Source: a virus. Taken from it: DNA of 64,000 bases. Position 1 is the stretch's first letter. Each line of letters opens with the position of its first letter. A program made the translations under genes and the position numbers. The notes under the pieces are model-generated. The model did not search any database. It was not told where the DNA came from and saw only the letters and a program-made list of their open reading frames with translations. Shown here one piece after another: positions 7,501-14,219 of the stretch. The stretch is from positions 1 through 64,000 of the IMG/VR virus record IMGVR_UViG_3300028840_004626. One strand, given 5' to 3'.

Positions 7501-7859
7501 CTAGAGGGCGCGTTGTATCTAAATCGGCTGCCACAGTTGTTCCTTCTGGCGGGGCTACTGTGGGAGCTGTTCCGGCTGCCCGTACTCAAGCTACAGTTGA
7601 CCTGATGGGGCCAACACAACGTCTTGAGGGGGCAACTGTGCGCGCCATGCCAGTGGGCGAAAACACGGCAGCGCGAGAAGCAGCCGCATTAGCTAAAACT
7701 GTACGTCGCGCAGAAGCATTTCGTGGACACCAGGCAGCTCTATGGGATGCGGCACATAATGGCGGGCAAAAACATACTACTTCGTATGCCAGAAGATTGG
7801 CGCAAGCCCGCGATCCTTTAGGACAAATGCATGATCCGCTTGGGGTAACCAAGAGATAA
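4578..7859 (+). CDS. 1093-aa protein with ATP-grasp-like and kinase-like domains
   Basis: TTG start with GAGGAG at 4561-4566. Residues 1-230 contain HE at 103-104, H118, H124 and E133, a possible metal-binding set. Hydrophobic Gly/Ala segments lie at ~233-252, ~299-312 and ~652-672. Residues ~425-635 look like ATP-grasp: LIIKHAEGS (K484), DEFRVVTVGDKPVF (526-539) and VGAFDIG...KVIEAQ (602-621); the usual final Asn is Gln621. Residues ~778-950 look like a protein kinase fold: VLGEGLYAESS, K805, E855, hinge FMEYIP, a catalytic-loop-like segment with D924 and N929 at kinase spacing, and D943-W-G in place of DFG. A motif (QLRK...FGSG) occurs twice, at ~267-283 and ~700-716. It sits beside Gly/Ala-rich proteins and the terminase, so an internal or ejected virion protein is likely. 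Catalysis is inferred from motifs only. Confidence 0.7.
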   Translation: MPIRDFLNLSQIRQATSPDELLKRLQLGAQALSVQFSEEFEPEWRERAGKWGISYNPNTRVLSAPTWAIRSNFESPEAIKELWGGQRPGADRITRLARAVQAHELAEAFYLEQYGATHPRFSSHVARDVIRAEIGVAAQMGKQTLFDMLKFRQVELDYMQQSGRFNPSFSPPRFTTYKTDMLRIMQDVRNWAGKQSGTTFSQQQLAELNKNIISNFSDLPIHRYYTSMSKRRIGKIGLGMAAIAAGYYSLFSGSDDQSNVVQGMQEGGFASQLRKLETDFGSGYQGQEGPSSSTATNMAFGAVLGGAAGFGMSRMQAQAIIEEDLSAYPRLQELRKMGARGGFALYAPEFTEIQQIRKRMPWWSRLDPQMYNPIEAMKILKTPEELLRFKGVAYLHEPPNFSEEIWKQALRSKNILGMFEPEVGTNKLATYEWLSERLGGDQLASRIHPHTVGFDRLPIVPSAHRSTLLAEIKKLNQEWPLIIKHAEGSLQKDVYLNVANIPDEALDDMLKNPKDWVAQAKLDLADEFRVVTVGDKPVFTVHRWGTERMKPFTEFAKKIPGLGRVLEANRFPENLFGVRDEELRGRLETFASKVSKQLPYEVGAFDIGLTTEGQLKVIEAQRYFGTIRNPLVIERMTQTLTGGPSFYGRLARGMGAVGAGILVGAGMAALLSSDTNTAEITSDPKFILAENKNFDGFWEDGIAAQLRKANTPFGSGVNQFKVLRGLVRGALQQSKGAGQKIRQKIIERVVTPFKEGMRESMGAPATFEEALRRGKQVSVLGEGLYAESSLMRTVFQGQEYQYVRKRLLPDARKRVEEMIRNPRGRYEPGATDLMGRAEVPLETWRRYLRGLNLETEANVMRRIEDLNIAPKVYASSRREIFMEYIPHKTLGKAIMDGDDVTQGIMQIRKAMGRLSEEHKIWNLDPTEFNIMFDPKNKKAFWLDWGLAERYARYGFKAPQATTRMHQVFGTYLKRARGRVVSKSAATVVPSGGATVGAVPAARTQATVDLMGPTQRLEGATVRAMPVGENTAAREAAALAKTVRRAEAFRGHQAALWDAAHNGGQKHTTSYARRLAQARDPLGQMHDPLGVTKR

Positions 7860-7915
7860 TGCGACTAGATTTCACACTTTAATATGTTAGTATATGTGAT
7901 TAGGAGGAGTATACT
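7860..7915 (+). promoter_or_regulatory. Intergenic gap with extended -10 element and strong ribosome site
   Basis: The gap holds TGTTAGTAT at 7885-7893, which fits an extended -10 (TG at 7885-7886, TAGTAT at 7888-7893). No good -35 is seen. AGGAGG at 7902-7907 lies 8 bases before the TTG at 7916 and fixes that start. The promoter reading is weak on its own, but the same element recurs in all the other gaps. Confidence 0.4.
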
Positions 7916-8308
7916 TTGGTTGGATGGGCTTTAAAGCGCGCTTTTGGATTAGGCCTGAGTGCCGCTAAGGTTGGCGGTGAGGTTGCGTGGCAGGGTGGCA
8001 AAGCGGGAGTAAAAGCAGCCCCTTATGCTATCCGTGCTGGAATATGGAATGTGGGTCAGTATGCTTCTTTTGCGCTTAAGCATCCAAGAGCTACCATGGG
8101 TATTGGGGCGGCTGGTCTTGGGGCTTACGCCCTGAGTGAAACAATGCCTCAAGATTCCGAGTGGACTGGAGAACAACGCATGGCAGCCGCAGTGGGTCTT
8201 GGCACTCCTTCTACTGGATTTCCTGTAGGACAGGGTGCTACACGGGAAGCTTTTCAGCAAAGTACAGAGGGGTTGGTTTTAGCGCTACACAGAGGGAGAC
8301 GTAGCTAA
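7916..8308 (+). CDS. Small Gly/Ala-rich hydrophobic virion-type protein, 130 aa
   Basis: The TTG start is well supported by AGGAGG 8 bases upstream. The protein is rich in Ala, Gly and Val, with a basic N-terminus (WALKRAFGLGLSAAKVGGEV) and one likely membrane-spanning or membrane-associating stretch, residues ~58-78 (ATMGIGAAGLGAYALSE). The end, FQQSTEGLVLALHRGRRS, is compact and basic. It forms a set with the next two genes, which have similar composition, and is translationally coupled to the following gene (TAATG). Such proteins in large phages are usually virion or DNA-ejection components. That role is inferred from composition and place. Confidence 0.75.
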   Translation: MVGWALKRAFGLGLSAAKVGGEVAWQGGKAGVKAAPYAIRAGIWNVGQYASFALKHPRATMGIGAAGLGAYALSETMPQDSEWTGEQRMAAAVGLGTPSTGFPVGQGATREAFQQSTEGLVLALHRGRRS

Positions 8309-8910
8309 TGGCTAGTGCGTGGACATCCTGGGGCAAGGTGCCCGGATCTATTAAGGGCGCAGGTTCCACAATTAAGGGTGGTATCCAACAATATCTAGGC
8401 AGTGCTGCTCATGCCAAGGGAATGAGCTGGGCAGCTGGCGGATATGGGTTTGGCAAAGATATCGCATCTATCCAGAGTAAGGGATGGAGATATTTTGGGC
8501 GCGGAGTAGGCTTTGCCTTTTTAGGGTATGAGGCTTATGCAGGATACCAAAGAGGCGGAATTCTTGGTGCAGCTACGGGGGTTGCTACCCAAGCAGCCAT
8601 CAATTATGGGATTGGGGCAGCATGGGGAGCTATTGGCGGAACTGCTGCGCTAGGAGCTATCGGAACAGCTGCTGCAGTTGCAGCTCCTATCGCCGGAGCG
8701 TGGGCCTACAATAAATATGGGTCACAAGTCGGCAGGGAGACTTTTATGCGACATGCGAGAACTGAGCTTGGGGCTGGGGTTGCAGACCCATTTGGCACCG
8801 TTTCTACGATGAGGCGCAGAAGTGTATCTGCCCTCAATAGTTCAAGATTAAATGGACAAACAGCTCTTGGCAATGAAGCCGCTATGAGCTACAGTCCTTA
8901 TTTTCGCTAG
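8308..8910 (+). CDS. Gly/Ala-rich hydrophobic virion-type protein, 200 aa
   Basis: The ATG overlaps the previous stop (TAATG). Residues ~70-135 are an almost unbroken Gly/Ala/Ile/Tyr stretch (GIGAAWGAIGGTAALGAIG and neighbours), like glycine-zipper membrane segments. The C-terminal ~50 residues are soluble and basic (TMRRRSVSALNSSRLNGQ, then ALGNEAAMSYSP). That kind of tail is familiar to me from virion proteins of other large phages, but I cannot name the family. A pore-forming or ejected internal protein is plausible. It sits with two similar small genes between the ATP-grasp/kinase-like gene and the terminase. Confidence 0.75.
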   Translation: MASAWTSWGKVPGSIKGAGSTIKGGIQQYLGSAAHAKGMSWAAGGYGFGKDIASIQSKGWRYFGRGVGFAFLGYEAYAGYQRGGILGAATGVATQAAINYGIGAAWGAIGGTAALGAIGTAAAVAAPIAGAWAYNKYGSQVGRETFMRHARTELGAGVADPFGTVSTMRRRSVSALNSSRLNGQTALGNEAAMSYSPYFR

Positions 8911-8921
8911 GAGGATTTTAA

Positions 8922-9467
8922 ATGCTAACTAAAATGATTCAGGGAGCATTTAGTCGAGGTGCTGTTCAAGCAGCTATAGGTTCTACTGTGGTGGGACGAG
9001 GGACTACGTGGGGCGCAGCAATTGGTAGCGATGCTCTCCGCTATGCTTCTTCTGGGCTAAGTGGATTAGCGGGCATGGGCCCAACAGCTCTGTATTCCAC
9101 CCTTGGCGCAACAGCCGGTGGCGCATGGGGCATGGTATCTGACGATACTTCGGTTTTAGGTGGAGCATTGGCTGGTGCTGCGATTGGTGCTGGTGGATAT
9201 GGCTTGACAAGACTTGCAGCCGGTGGGCTGACCAAGGCTCTCAATCCTATCAAGAGCACGCTAAAGGGTGGCGCTAAGGCTGCTGCTGCTCCTACTGCCG
9301 GTGCTGCCGTAGCAGGTCCAGGTTTTGAGATGAGTGCTTCACGCAGTATGCAACAGAAACAAACGCTTTTAAATTATCTTCAGGGTGAAGCAGCTGCAGC
9401 ACAACAGATGACTTCTCCCAGATATGCAGTTCCCAAGCGGCGCGGATGGTTTAGTCGCAACCGCTAA
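8922..9467 (+). CDS. Gly/Ala-rich hydrophobic virion-type protein, 181 aa
   Basis: ATG with AGGAGG directly behind the upstream stop codon. Residues ~15-125 are rich in Gly, Ala, Thr and Leu, with glycine-zipper-like segments (LAGAAIGAGGYGLTRLAAGG). The C-terminus is helical and basic (MQQKQTLLNYLQGEAAAAQQ, then PKRRGWFSRNR). It is related in composition to the two preceding proteins, although no clear alignment is visible. Probably a membrane-active virion component. It is the last gene before the terminase, from which it is separated by 20 bp. Confidence 0.73.
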   Translation: MLTKMIQGAFSRGAVQAAIGSTVVGRGTTWGAAIGSDALRYASSGLSGLAGMGPTALYSTLGATAGGAWGMVSDDTSVLGGALAGAAIGAGGYGLTRLAAGGLTKALNPIKSTLKGGAKAAAAPTAGAAVAGPGFEMSASRSMQQKQTLLNYLQGEAAAAQQMTSPRYAVPKRRGWFSRNR

Positions 9468-9487
9468 GATAATAATGCTGGGTAATT

Positions 9488-11509
9488 ATGTCGATTAACC
9501 TCAATCAATGCACATCCGAGTGTAGTAGTTGTATTCGTAGATATATTTCCAAACATCGCCTCAAAAGAGGCGATTCCTTTGATATACCCTGTCACGGTAT
9601 TCCTCTCGAATATTTGCCAGCAGATGTCCGCTCTAGCGTGAGCGGAGATCCAGAACTGGCTATTTCTATGATTGATGCTGTTACGTGGGCTGGTAAATTT
9701 TTAGATTGGCATTGTTATGATCCGATAGGAGAACACTGGAAGCGCAAAAGCTTAGAAGGAAGTATGCCAACTGGCTTAGCACAATACGAAGAGGGGGTGG
9801 CACTAGCAGGGAAATCTGTTTTTAATCGGCCCTATCAGGGAGAGATGCTTAGATGTTCGGCAAAATATAAAGTTTTTCGTATTGGGCGGCAAGCGGGCAA
9901 AACAGAAGTGCTGTGTGTTTCGGTTTTACACAATGTTTTTACTCACAAAAATTTTCGTTGCGTAATTATTGCCCCTTATGATTCTCAGGTTGAGTTGATT
10001 TTTGAACGTTTGCGCACCTTTATTGATAACAATGCAATGTTAAGTAATTCAGTGCGGCGCAAGGTTAAAAAACCTACTCATCAAATTGAATTGCATAATG
10101 GTTCTATTATTATCGGTTTTACAGCCGGTACTAAGTCGAAGCAAGAAGCTGGAGCTTCTCGTGGACAACCTGCACACATGTTGGTATTTGACGAGGCAGA
10201 TTACTTATCTGCTGGCGACTTGAATGCTGCCTTAGCTACCATCACAAACTTTCCCGAAGCAACTGTATGGATGTCATCTACTCCAGCCGGTAAACGAGAA
10301 AAGTTCTTTGAATCATGTCGCGACCCGATGTATCGCGAATTTCATTTTCCATCTCAGATTAACCCGAATTGGACAGAAGAAAGAGAGAGATTCTTTAGAA
10401 GTCAATTGACAGAAGACGGATATAAACATGAAATTCTAGCTGAGTTTGGGGAACAAGAAGAAGGGGTTTATCAGAACAAGTATATTGAATTGGCTCAAGA
10501 TGATTATGACTACGGCGACTATAAGCCCAATCCAAACTGGATTTATATGATGGGGGTTGACTGGAACGACGTCAAGATCGGCACAACTTTAGCCGTAGTT
10601 GGATTTGAGCCTGCTTCTGGCTTATTTCGTTTAGTTGACAAAGTCGTTATGACTCGATCTGAGCGTACCCAATTGTCTGCATGCCAAAAGGTAGCCGAAT
10701 TAAACAGGTTTTGGAATCCAACAATGATTTATGTAGATAAGGGATTTGGCACGACACAGATTGAGGTATTGCAGAAGTTCGGTTACGACTCTCTTGCTGG
10801 CGAAGGAGCAAATTCTCCTAATGCTAGATTGCGTAATATCGTTAAGGGATATGACTTTGGTGGTTCTATTGAAATACGAGATCTGTTCACCAAGCAGCCG
10901 ATTTCTAAAAAGGCGAAGCCATTTCTGATTGAGAATTCGGTGCGTCGTTTTGAACAGCTTACATTTAAGTATCCATCGTCAGATGAGTTATTTACAAAAG
11001 CTCTCCAGGGCTATATAGTTAAAAGGATTACAACTACAGGAGTTCCTGTTTATGAGATGCAGGACGAATCTGTTGGAGATCACTTCCTGGATGCGGTAAA
11101 CTTAGCTCTTGTAGCTTTTACTTTAGAGAAGTCAGCATTTGGGGCTCCGAAGCACGAGGCGCGTATTTCATTTTCTGCTGAGATTGGAGCTATACTTAGG
11201 GGAGACAAAGATCCACGCAAAGCATTGCAAGAAAAAGAAGCTCATCGCCCTAAGATGGGGCGTGCCGCAGCCGTAGAGGGTGGATCGGATAGACTAGTGG
11301 TTCCGGAACATGGCGAATTGCCAATGAATACTGCATCTGTTGATGGGGCCAGGGGGCCAGTAAAGCTATGGTCTTGGCCGGGTTTTGGCAGGGATGCTCC
11401 TAGGCCTAGAGTTAGAAGCCTAAGGGAAGCAATGTCAGATGCATCACAGCGGCTTAATAGACAACCTTCTCGCAGGGGTTCATCCCGTCCGAGGAGAAAA
11501 AATATTTAA
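9488..11509 (+). CDS. terL: Terminase large subunit (packaging ATPase and nuclease)
   Basis: This is the DNA-packaging motor, which cuts concatemeric DNA and pumps it through the portal. The ATPase domain shows a Walker A GRQAGKT (residues 133-139) and a Walker B LVFDEAD (232-238, D235 and E236). The RNase H-like nuclease domain shows acidic residues at D358 (GVDW), D417 (YVDKGFG) and D531/D535 (GDHFLDA). The length of 673 residues is slightly above the family norm. Two additions stand out: an N-terminal cysteine set (C8, C12, C15, C35 followed by H36) that could hold zinc, and a ~100-residue basic, Arg/Ser/Pro-rich tail. No intein or frameshift was seen. The start lacks a strong ribosome site. 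Confidence 0.96.
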   Translation: MSINLNQCTSECSSCIRRYISKHRLKRGDSFDIPCHGIPLEYLPADVRSSVSGDPELAISMIDAVTWAGKFLDWHCYDPIGEHWKRKSLEGSMPTGLAQYEEGVALAGKSVFNRPYQGEMLRCSAKYKVFRIGRQAGKTEVLCVSVLHNVFTHKNFRCVIIAPYDSQVELIFERLRTFIDNNAMLSNSVRRKVKKPTHQIELHNGSIIIGFTAGTKSKQEAGASRGQPAHMLVFDEADYLSAGDLNAALATITNFPEATVWMSSTPAGKREKFFESCRDPMYREFHFPSQINPNWTEERERFFRSQLTEDGYKHEILAEFGEQEEGVYQNKYIELAQDDYDYGDYKPNPNWIYMMGVDWNDVKIGTTLAVVGFEPASGLFRLVDKVVMTRSERTQLSACQKVAELNRFWNPTMIYVDKGFGTTQIEVLQKFGYDSLAGEGANSPNARLRNIVKGYDFGGSIEIRDLFTKQPISKKAKPFLIENSVRRFEQLTFKYPSSDELFTKALQGYIVKRITTTGVPVYEMQDESVGDHFLDAVNLALVAFTLEKSAFGAPKHEARISFSAEIGAILRGDKDPRKALQEKEAHRPKMGRAAAVEGGSDRLVVPEHGELPMNTASVDGARGPVKLWSWPGFGRDAPRPRVRSLREAMSDASQRLNRQPSRRGSSRPRRKNI

Positions 11510-11521
11510 GGGGGAAGGCTA

Positions 11522-11959
11522 ATGGCCCTCAAGCTTTATAAAACTGCTGATAAAGACGATTATTTTGATTCTCTAGACCCATTCACTGTTACGGTAGATG
11601 GGCGCATAGGCGGTATCCAGGATCACAAGATTTATTTGCGTAATGACGATGCCAGTTACTGGTATGATAACGTTTCTGTGTCATTATCAGACACTTCTCC
11701 TTCAAGCCATGTAGATAGCACTCAAGAGGGCTGGTACTGGAAGCTGTCTCAGCGAGATATTGAACTGACCCATGAAGAATGGACAGCCATTACTCCTGGG
11801 ACTACACTTACGCTCACAGAGTCAATAGGAAATTCGCAATTGGGAGATGTTGTGACATTTATTCCAATCTGGGTTCGGGTTGCAATTCCTCGTGGGCAGG
11901 ATATCGAAACTCTGACAACTATCACATTCCAGATTACTGCTACGGAGTATTTGATTTAA
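11522..11959 (+). CDS. Beta-rich virion protein, paralogue of the 55590 gene product
   Basis: ATG with GGGGAAGG upstream. The 145 residues are predicted all-beta: alternating hydrophobic strands, few helices and no Cys. The segment HKIYLRNDDASYWYDNVSV matches KTIYLRHDGASEITNVGVY in the protein encoded at 55590-56135. The ends also correspond: RVAIPRGQDIETLTTITFQI against RVQVPTAEDTTGTRQFDQVI. The two are therefore likely paralogues with one Ig-like or jelly-roll fold. One sits next to the terminase and the other in the fibre region. A surface decoration or attachment role is a reasonable guess. Confidence 0.75.
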   Translation: MALKLYKTADKDDYFDSLDPFTVTVDGRIGGIQDHKIYLRNDDASYWYDNVSVSLSDTSPSSHVDSTQEGWYWKLSQRDIELTHEEWTAITPGTTLTLTESIGNSQLGDVVTFIPIWVRVAIPRGQDIETLTTITFQITATEYLI

Positions 11960-12684
11960 TGGCTAAAAAAGAAAAAACACATCTGCCCCTCTCTGACGAT
12001 ACCGGACGAGATTTTGCAGATGATGATTTTATTCTCAACTATCGACCCAAGATTGATTTTGTGGCCCCAGAACACGTGCCATCCGAAAAACAACTATCTT
12101 CAGAAGACGTAGATGATGTTCAGCAAAGCTTGCGGGAGAGAACTCGTAATTTGATCGCTGGATTTGAGGCGCTTGGGAAGCTAGCCGAATTGGCAGAAAC
12201 ACGGATTGATCAGAGAATGCAGGCACTTGGAGGCCTGGATATTCATCTTGACCCGTATAAGGACGCAGGGGTTATTATGGCCCTTAAGCGTCGTTTTCCG
12301 GATAAGGTTGATACCTCTGTTATAACTTATGAAGATTACAAAGAATGTGTTAAGGGGCAAAAGAATGCAACAGCGGCACAGCCCGGATTAACAGTGCAAG
12401 ATATGCGTAATGCTCAGGCCGATCCCCTGCGAACAGATTTTGGTGGTTTGGGGCTACGCCCAGGCGAAGCGCGTCCCGAGATTAATTCAACCGGGACAAC
12501 TGTTGAGCCCGTCAACCTGGTTGAGTTTCAGGCGAATGCACTTATCACATTATTTGGTATGCTTAAGGATATGATTACAGATTTGGTTCTCTCATTGATC
12601 CCTGGTGGCGGCGGTGGCGGCGGAGACGACGAGGGTAGCAATGAAGAGGGCGAAGGGGAAGGCGAAGGAGAAGGGTTGCCTTAA
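11959..12684 (+). CDS. Hypothetical head-module protein with acidic Gly/Glu tail, 241 aa
   Basis: The frame is open from further upstream, but the ATG at 11959 overlaps the preceding stop (TAATG) and begins the plausible protein. The N-terminal ~50 residues are acidic and look disordered. Residues ~50-130 are helical (LRERTRNLIAGFEALGKLAE). A hydrophobic stretch near ~190-215 (NALITLFGMLKDMITDLVLS) leads into a run of Gly and then a GEGEGEG tail. No family is recognised. It lies between the terminase and portal genes and is coupled to the next gene by another TAATG, so a head or internal virion role is likely. Confidence 0.75.
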   Translation: MAKKEKTHLPLSDDTGRDFADDDFILNYRPKIDFVAPEHVPSEKQLSSEDVDDVQQSLRERTRNLIAGFEALGKLAELAETRIDQRMQALGGLDIHLDPYKDAGVIMALKRRFPDKVDTSVITYEDYKECVKGQKNATAAQPGLTVQDMRNAQADPLRTDFGGLGLRPGEARPEINSTGTTVEPVNLVEFQANALITLFGMLKDMITDLVLSLIPGGGGGGGDDEGSNEEGEGEGEGEGLP

Positions 12685-14219
12685 TGGAAATTAAGCGCGT
12701 TGTTAAAACACAGAGTCAGTTGCGCAGAGAACTACATGTTCAAAGCCTTGATGACCTCAAGAATGTTGATATCAACGCTGTTCTTGCGGTTGACCCAGAG
12801 CGTACCGACCTAGGAACAAAATTTCCTGATTGCGCATTAATTGCACGCACTTATGAGCGTGGAGCCCACTTTACACCTACCGAAGCGGCTGTTTTTGCCC
12901 CGTTCAATAGACATATCGAAAATCACAAGATTATGAGTCAGTCTGTTGCTAAGATGCTGAGCACCTACATGTTTAATCCAGAAGATATTGTATCTTCGGA
13001 TGTGCAGAAGCTTGCTGCCAAGGCGGGAATCGAGGTGCCCGGAGGTGCTGATTCGGGAACTGGCGGCAAGACAGACGAAGATCTTCAGTCTCTTAATATC
13101 GGCAAGGAGCAGCACTCGACCAAAAATACCGACAAAGGCGGCGGTGGCAGCAATGCCTTTATGGATTGGCTAAGTGAGTGTATTCCTTGCGATTTACGTC
13201 TTGGGGCATGGATAGAATTTAATCCAAATCTTGATTTGCTTGGTATGCTAGAAAACTTTTTAATGGAGGCTCTCAAGTTTTTGACGGGCATCGGTAATAT
13301 TTTGAGTAACCTAGATCTGTTTGGTGATTTCTGTAAACTCTTAGATCTATTGTCTTTTATGTGTATTCCTGACTTACAGCGTATTATTATGTTGTTTATT
13401 TCTCTTCTTACCCTCGAGGCTCCGAATCTAGATTTCTTAATTGGATTCTTGATGTCCCTAGTGGGCCCGTTATTTAGTGCTATTTTTAGTGGCATCATTG
13501 GGCTCTTTGATCAATTCGTACTGCTTGTTGTTAATCCACTAGATTGCATTGTGGATGCTATCAATCAGCAGTTGGCTAAGTTGCCACATGATCCCACTCA
13601 GCCACCACCACAAATTGGCAAAGATAGCATTTTAGCAGAGACTGCTGCAGGATTAGATAACGCATTACGTACACTTAAGCGCACTCTTGAGGGCGGAATT
13701 GCCACAATCAAAGAAAAACTCGATATGTATCTGGGTGAATTTAAGGCCCTTCTGGGCGAAGTTGGCGGTGGAGATTTTAACTATTTGGTGAAAACTTTCG
13801 AAAAATTAACCATGGTGCGCTTGATTGGTTTTATTATTGCCTTGATTTTGGCTTTAACGAAAGGAGATGTGCAGTGTTCCGGAGGTAAAGCCGAAAAACG
13901 GGAAATTGATGCTTTCTTTGAGAACTATCTAAGTCCTAATGGAGCTTTTGATATTTCTATGGATGATGAGGGGAATATCAACATTTCTGAAAGAGTTCCA
14001 GAACAGGCTGATACGCTAGCATCGATTCCTCAGGCCTTGTCAAATATCGAAAATGTGTTTGAATTTGAGGGGGAGGATGTTATCGTTACCGATGCCATCC
14101 GAGACACTGTATCCGCTCTAATTGAACCAGTTAGAGTGAAGACACCATGCAGGTTAGAGGTTTCTGCTGATGAGGCAGACAAGGTCAATCAATATATTTC
14201 GGAACTGAATATGACATGA
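12684..14219 (+). CDS. Hypothetical membrane-like head-module protein, 511 aa
   Basis: No family is recognised. The ATG overlaps the previous stop, and the end overlaps the portal start (ATGA). Residues ~185-300 hold several long hydrophobic stretches (for example IIMLFISLLTLEAPNLDFLI and LVGPLFSAIFSGIIGLFDQF), and another lies at ~375-392 (LIGFIIALILAL). These would suit membrane insertion, which is unusual for a gene squeezed between terminase and portal. The N-terminal ~160 residues and C-terminal ~110 residues are soluble and acidic. Cys residues border the hydrophobic core (near 167, 170, 224, 232, 292). It could be an ejected channel-forming virion protein; this is inference. Confidence 0.75.
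   Translation: MEIKRVVKTQSQLRRELHVQSLDDLKNVDINAVLAVDPERTDLGTKFPDCALIARTYERGAHFTPTEAAVFAPFNRHIENHKIMSQSVAKMLSTYMFNPEDIVSSDVQKLAAKAGIEVPGGADSGTGGKTDEDLQSLNIGKEQHSTKNTDKGGGGSNAFMDWLSECIPCDLRLGAWIEFNPNLDLLGMLENFLMEALKFLTGIGNILSNLDLFGDFCKLLDLLSFMCIPDLQRIIMLFISLLTLEAPNLDFLIGFLMSLVGPLFSAIFSGIIGLFDQFVLLVVNPLDCIVDAINQQLAKLPHDPTQPPPQIGKDSILAETAAGLDNALRTLKRTLEGGIATIKEKLDMYLGEFKALLGEVGGGDFNYLVKTFEKLTMVRLIGFIIALILALTKGDVQCSGGKAEKREIDAFFENYLSPNGAFDISMDDEGNINISERVPEQADTLASIPQALSNIENVFEFEGEDVIVTDAIRDTVSALIEPVRVKTPCRLEVSADEADKVNQYISELNMT

Noticed and set aside
11779-11958. Upstream extension of the 11959 gene
   Set aside because: Would overlap the 11522 gene by 180 bp; ATG at 11959 overlapping the stop codon is the normal coupling in this genome.
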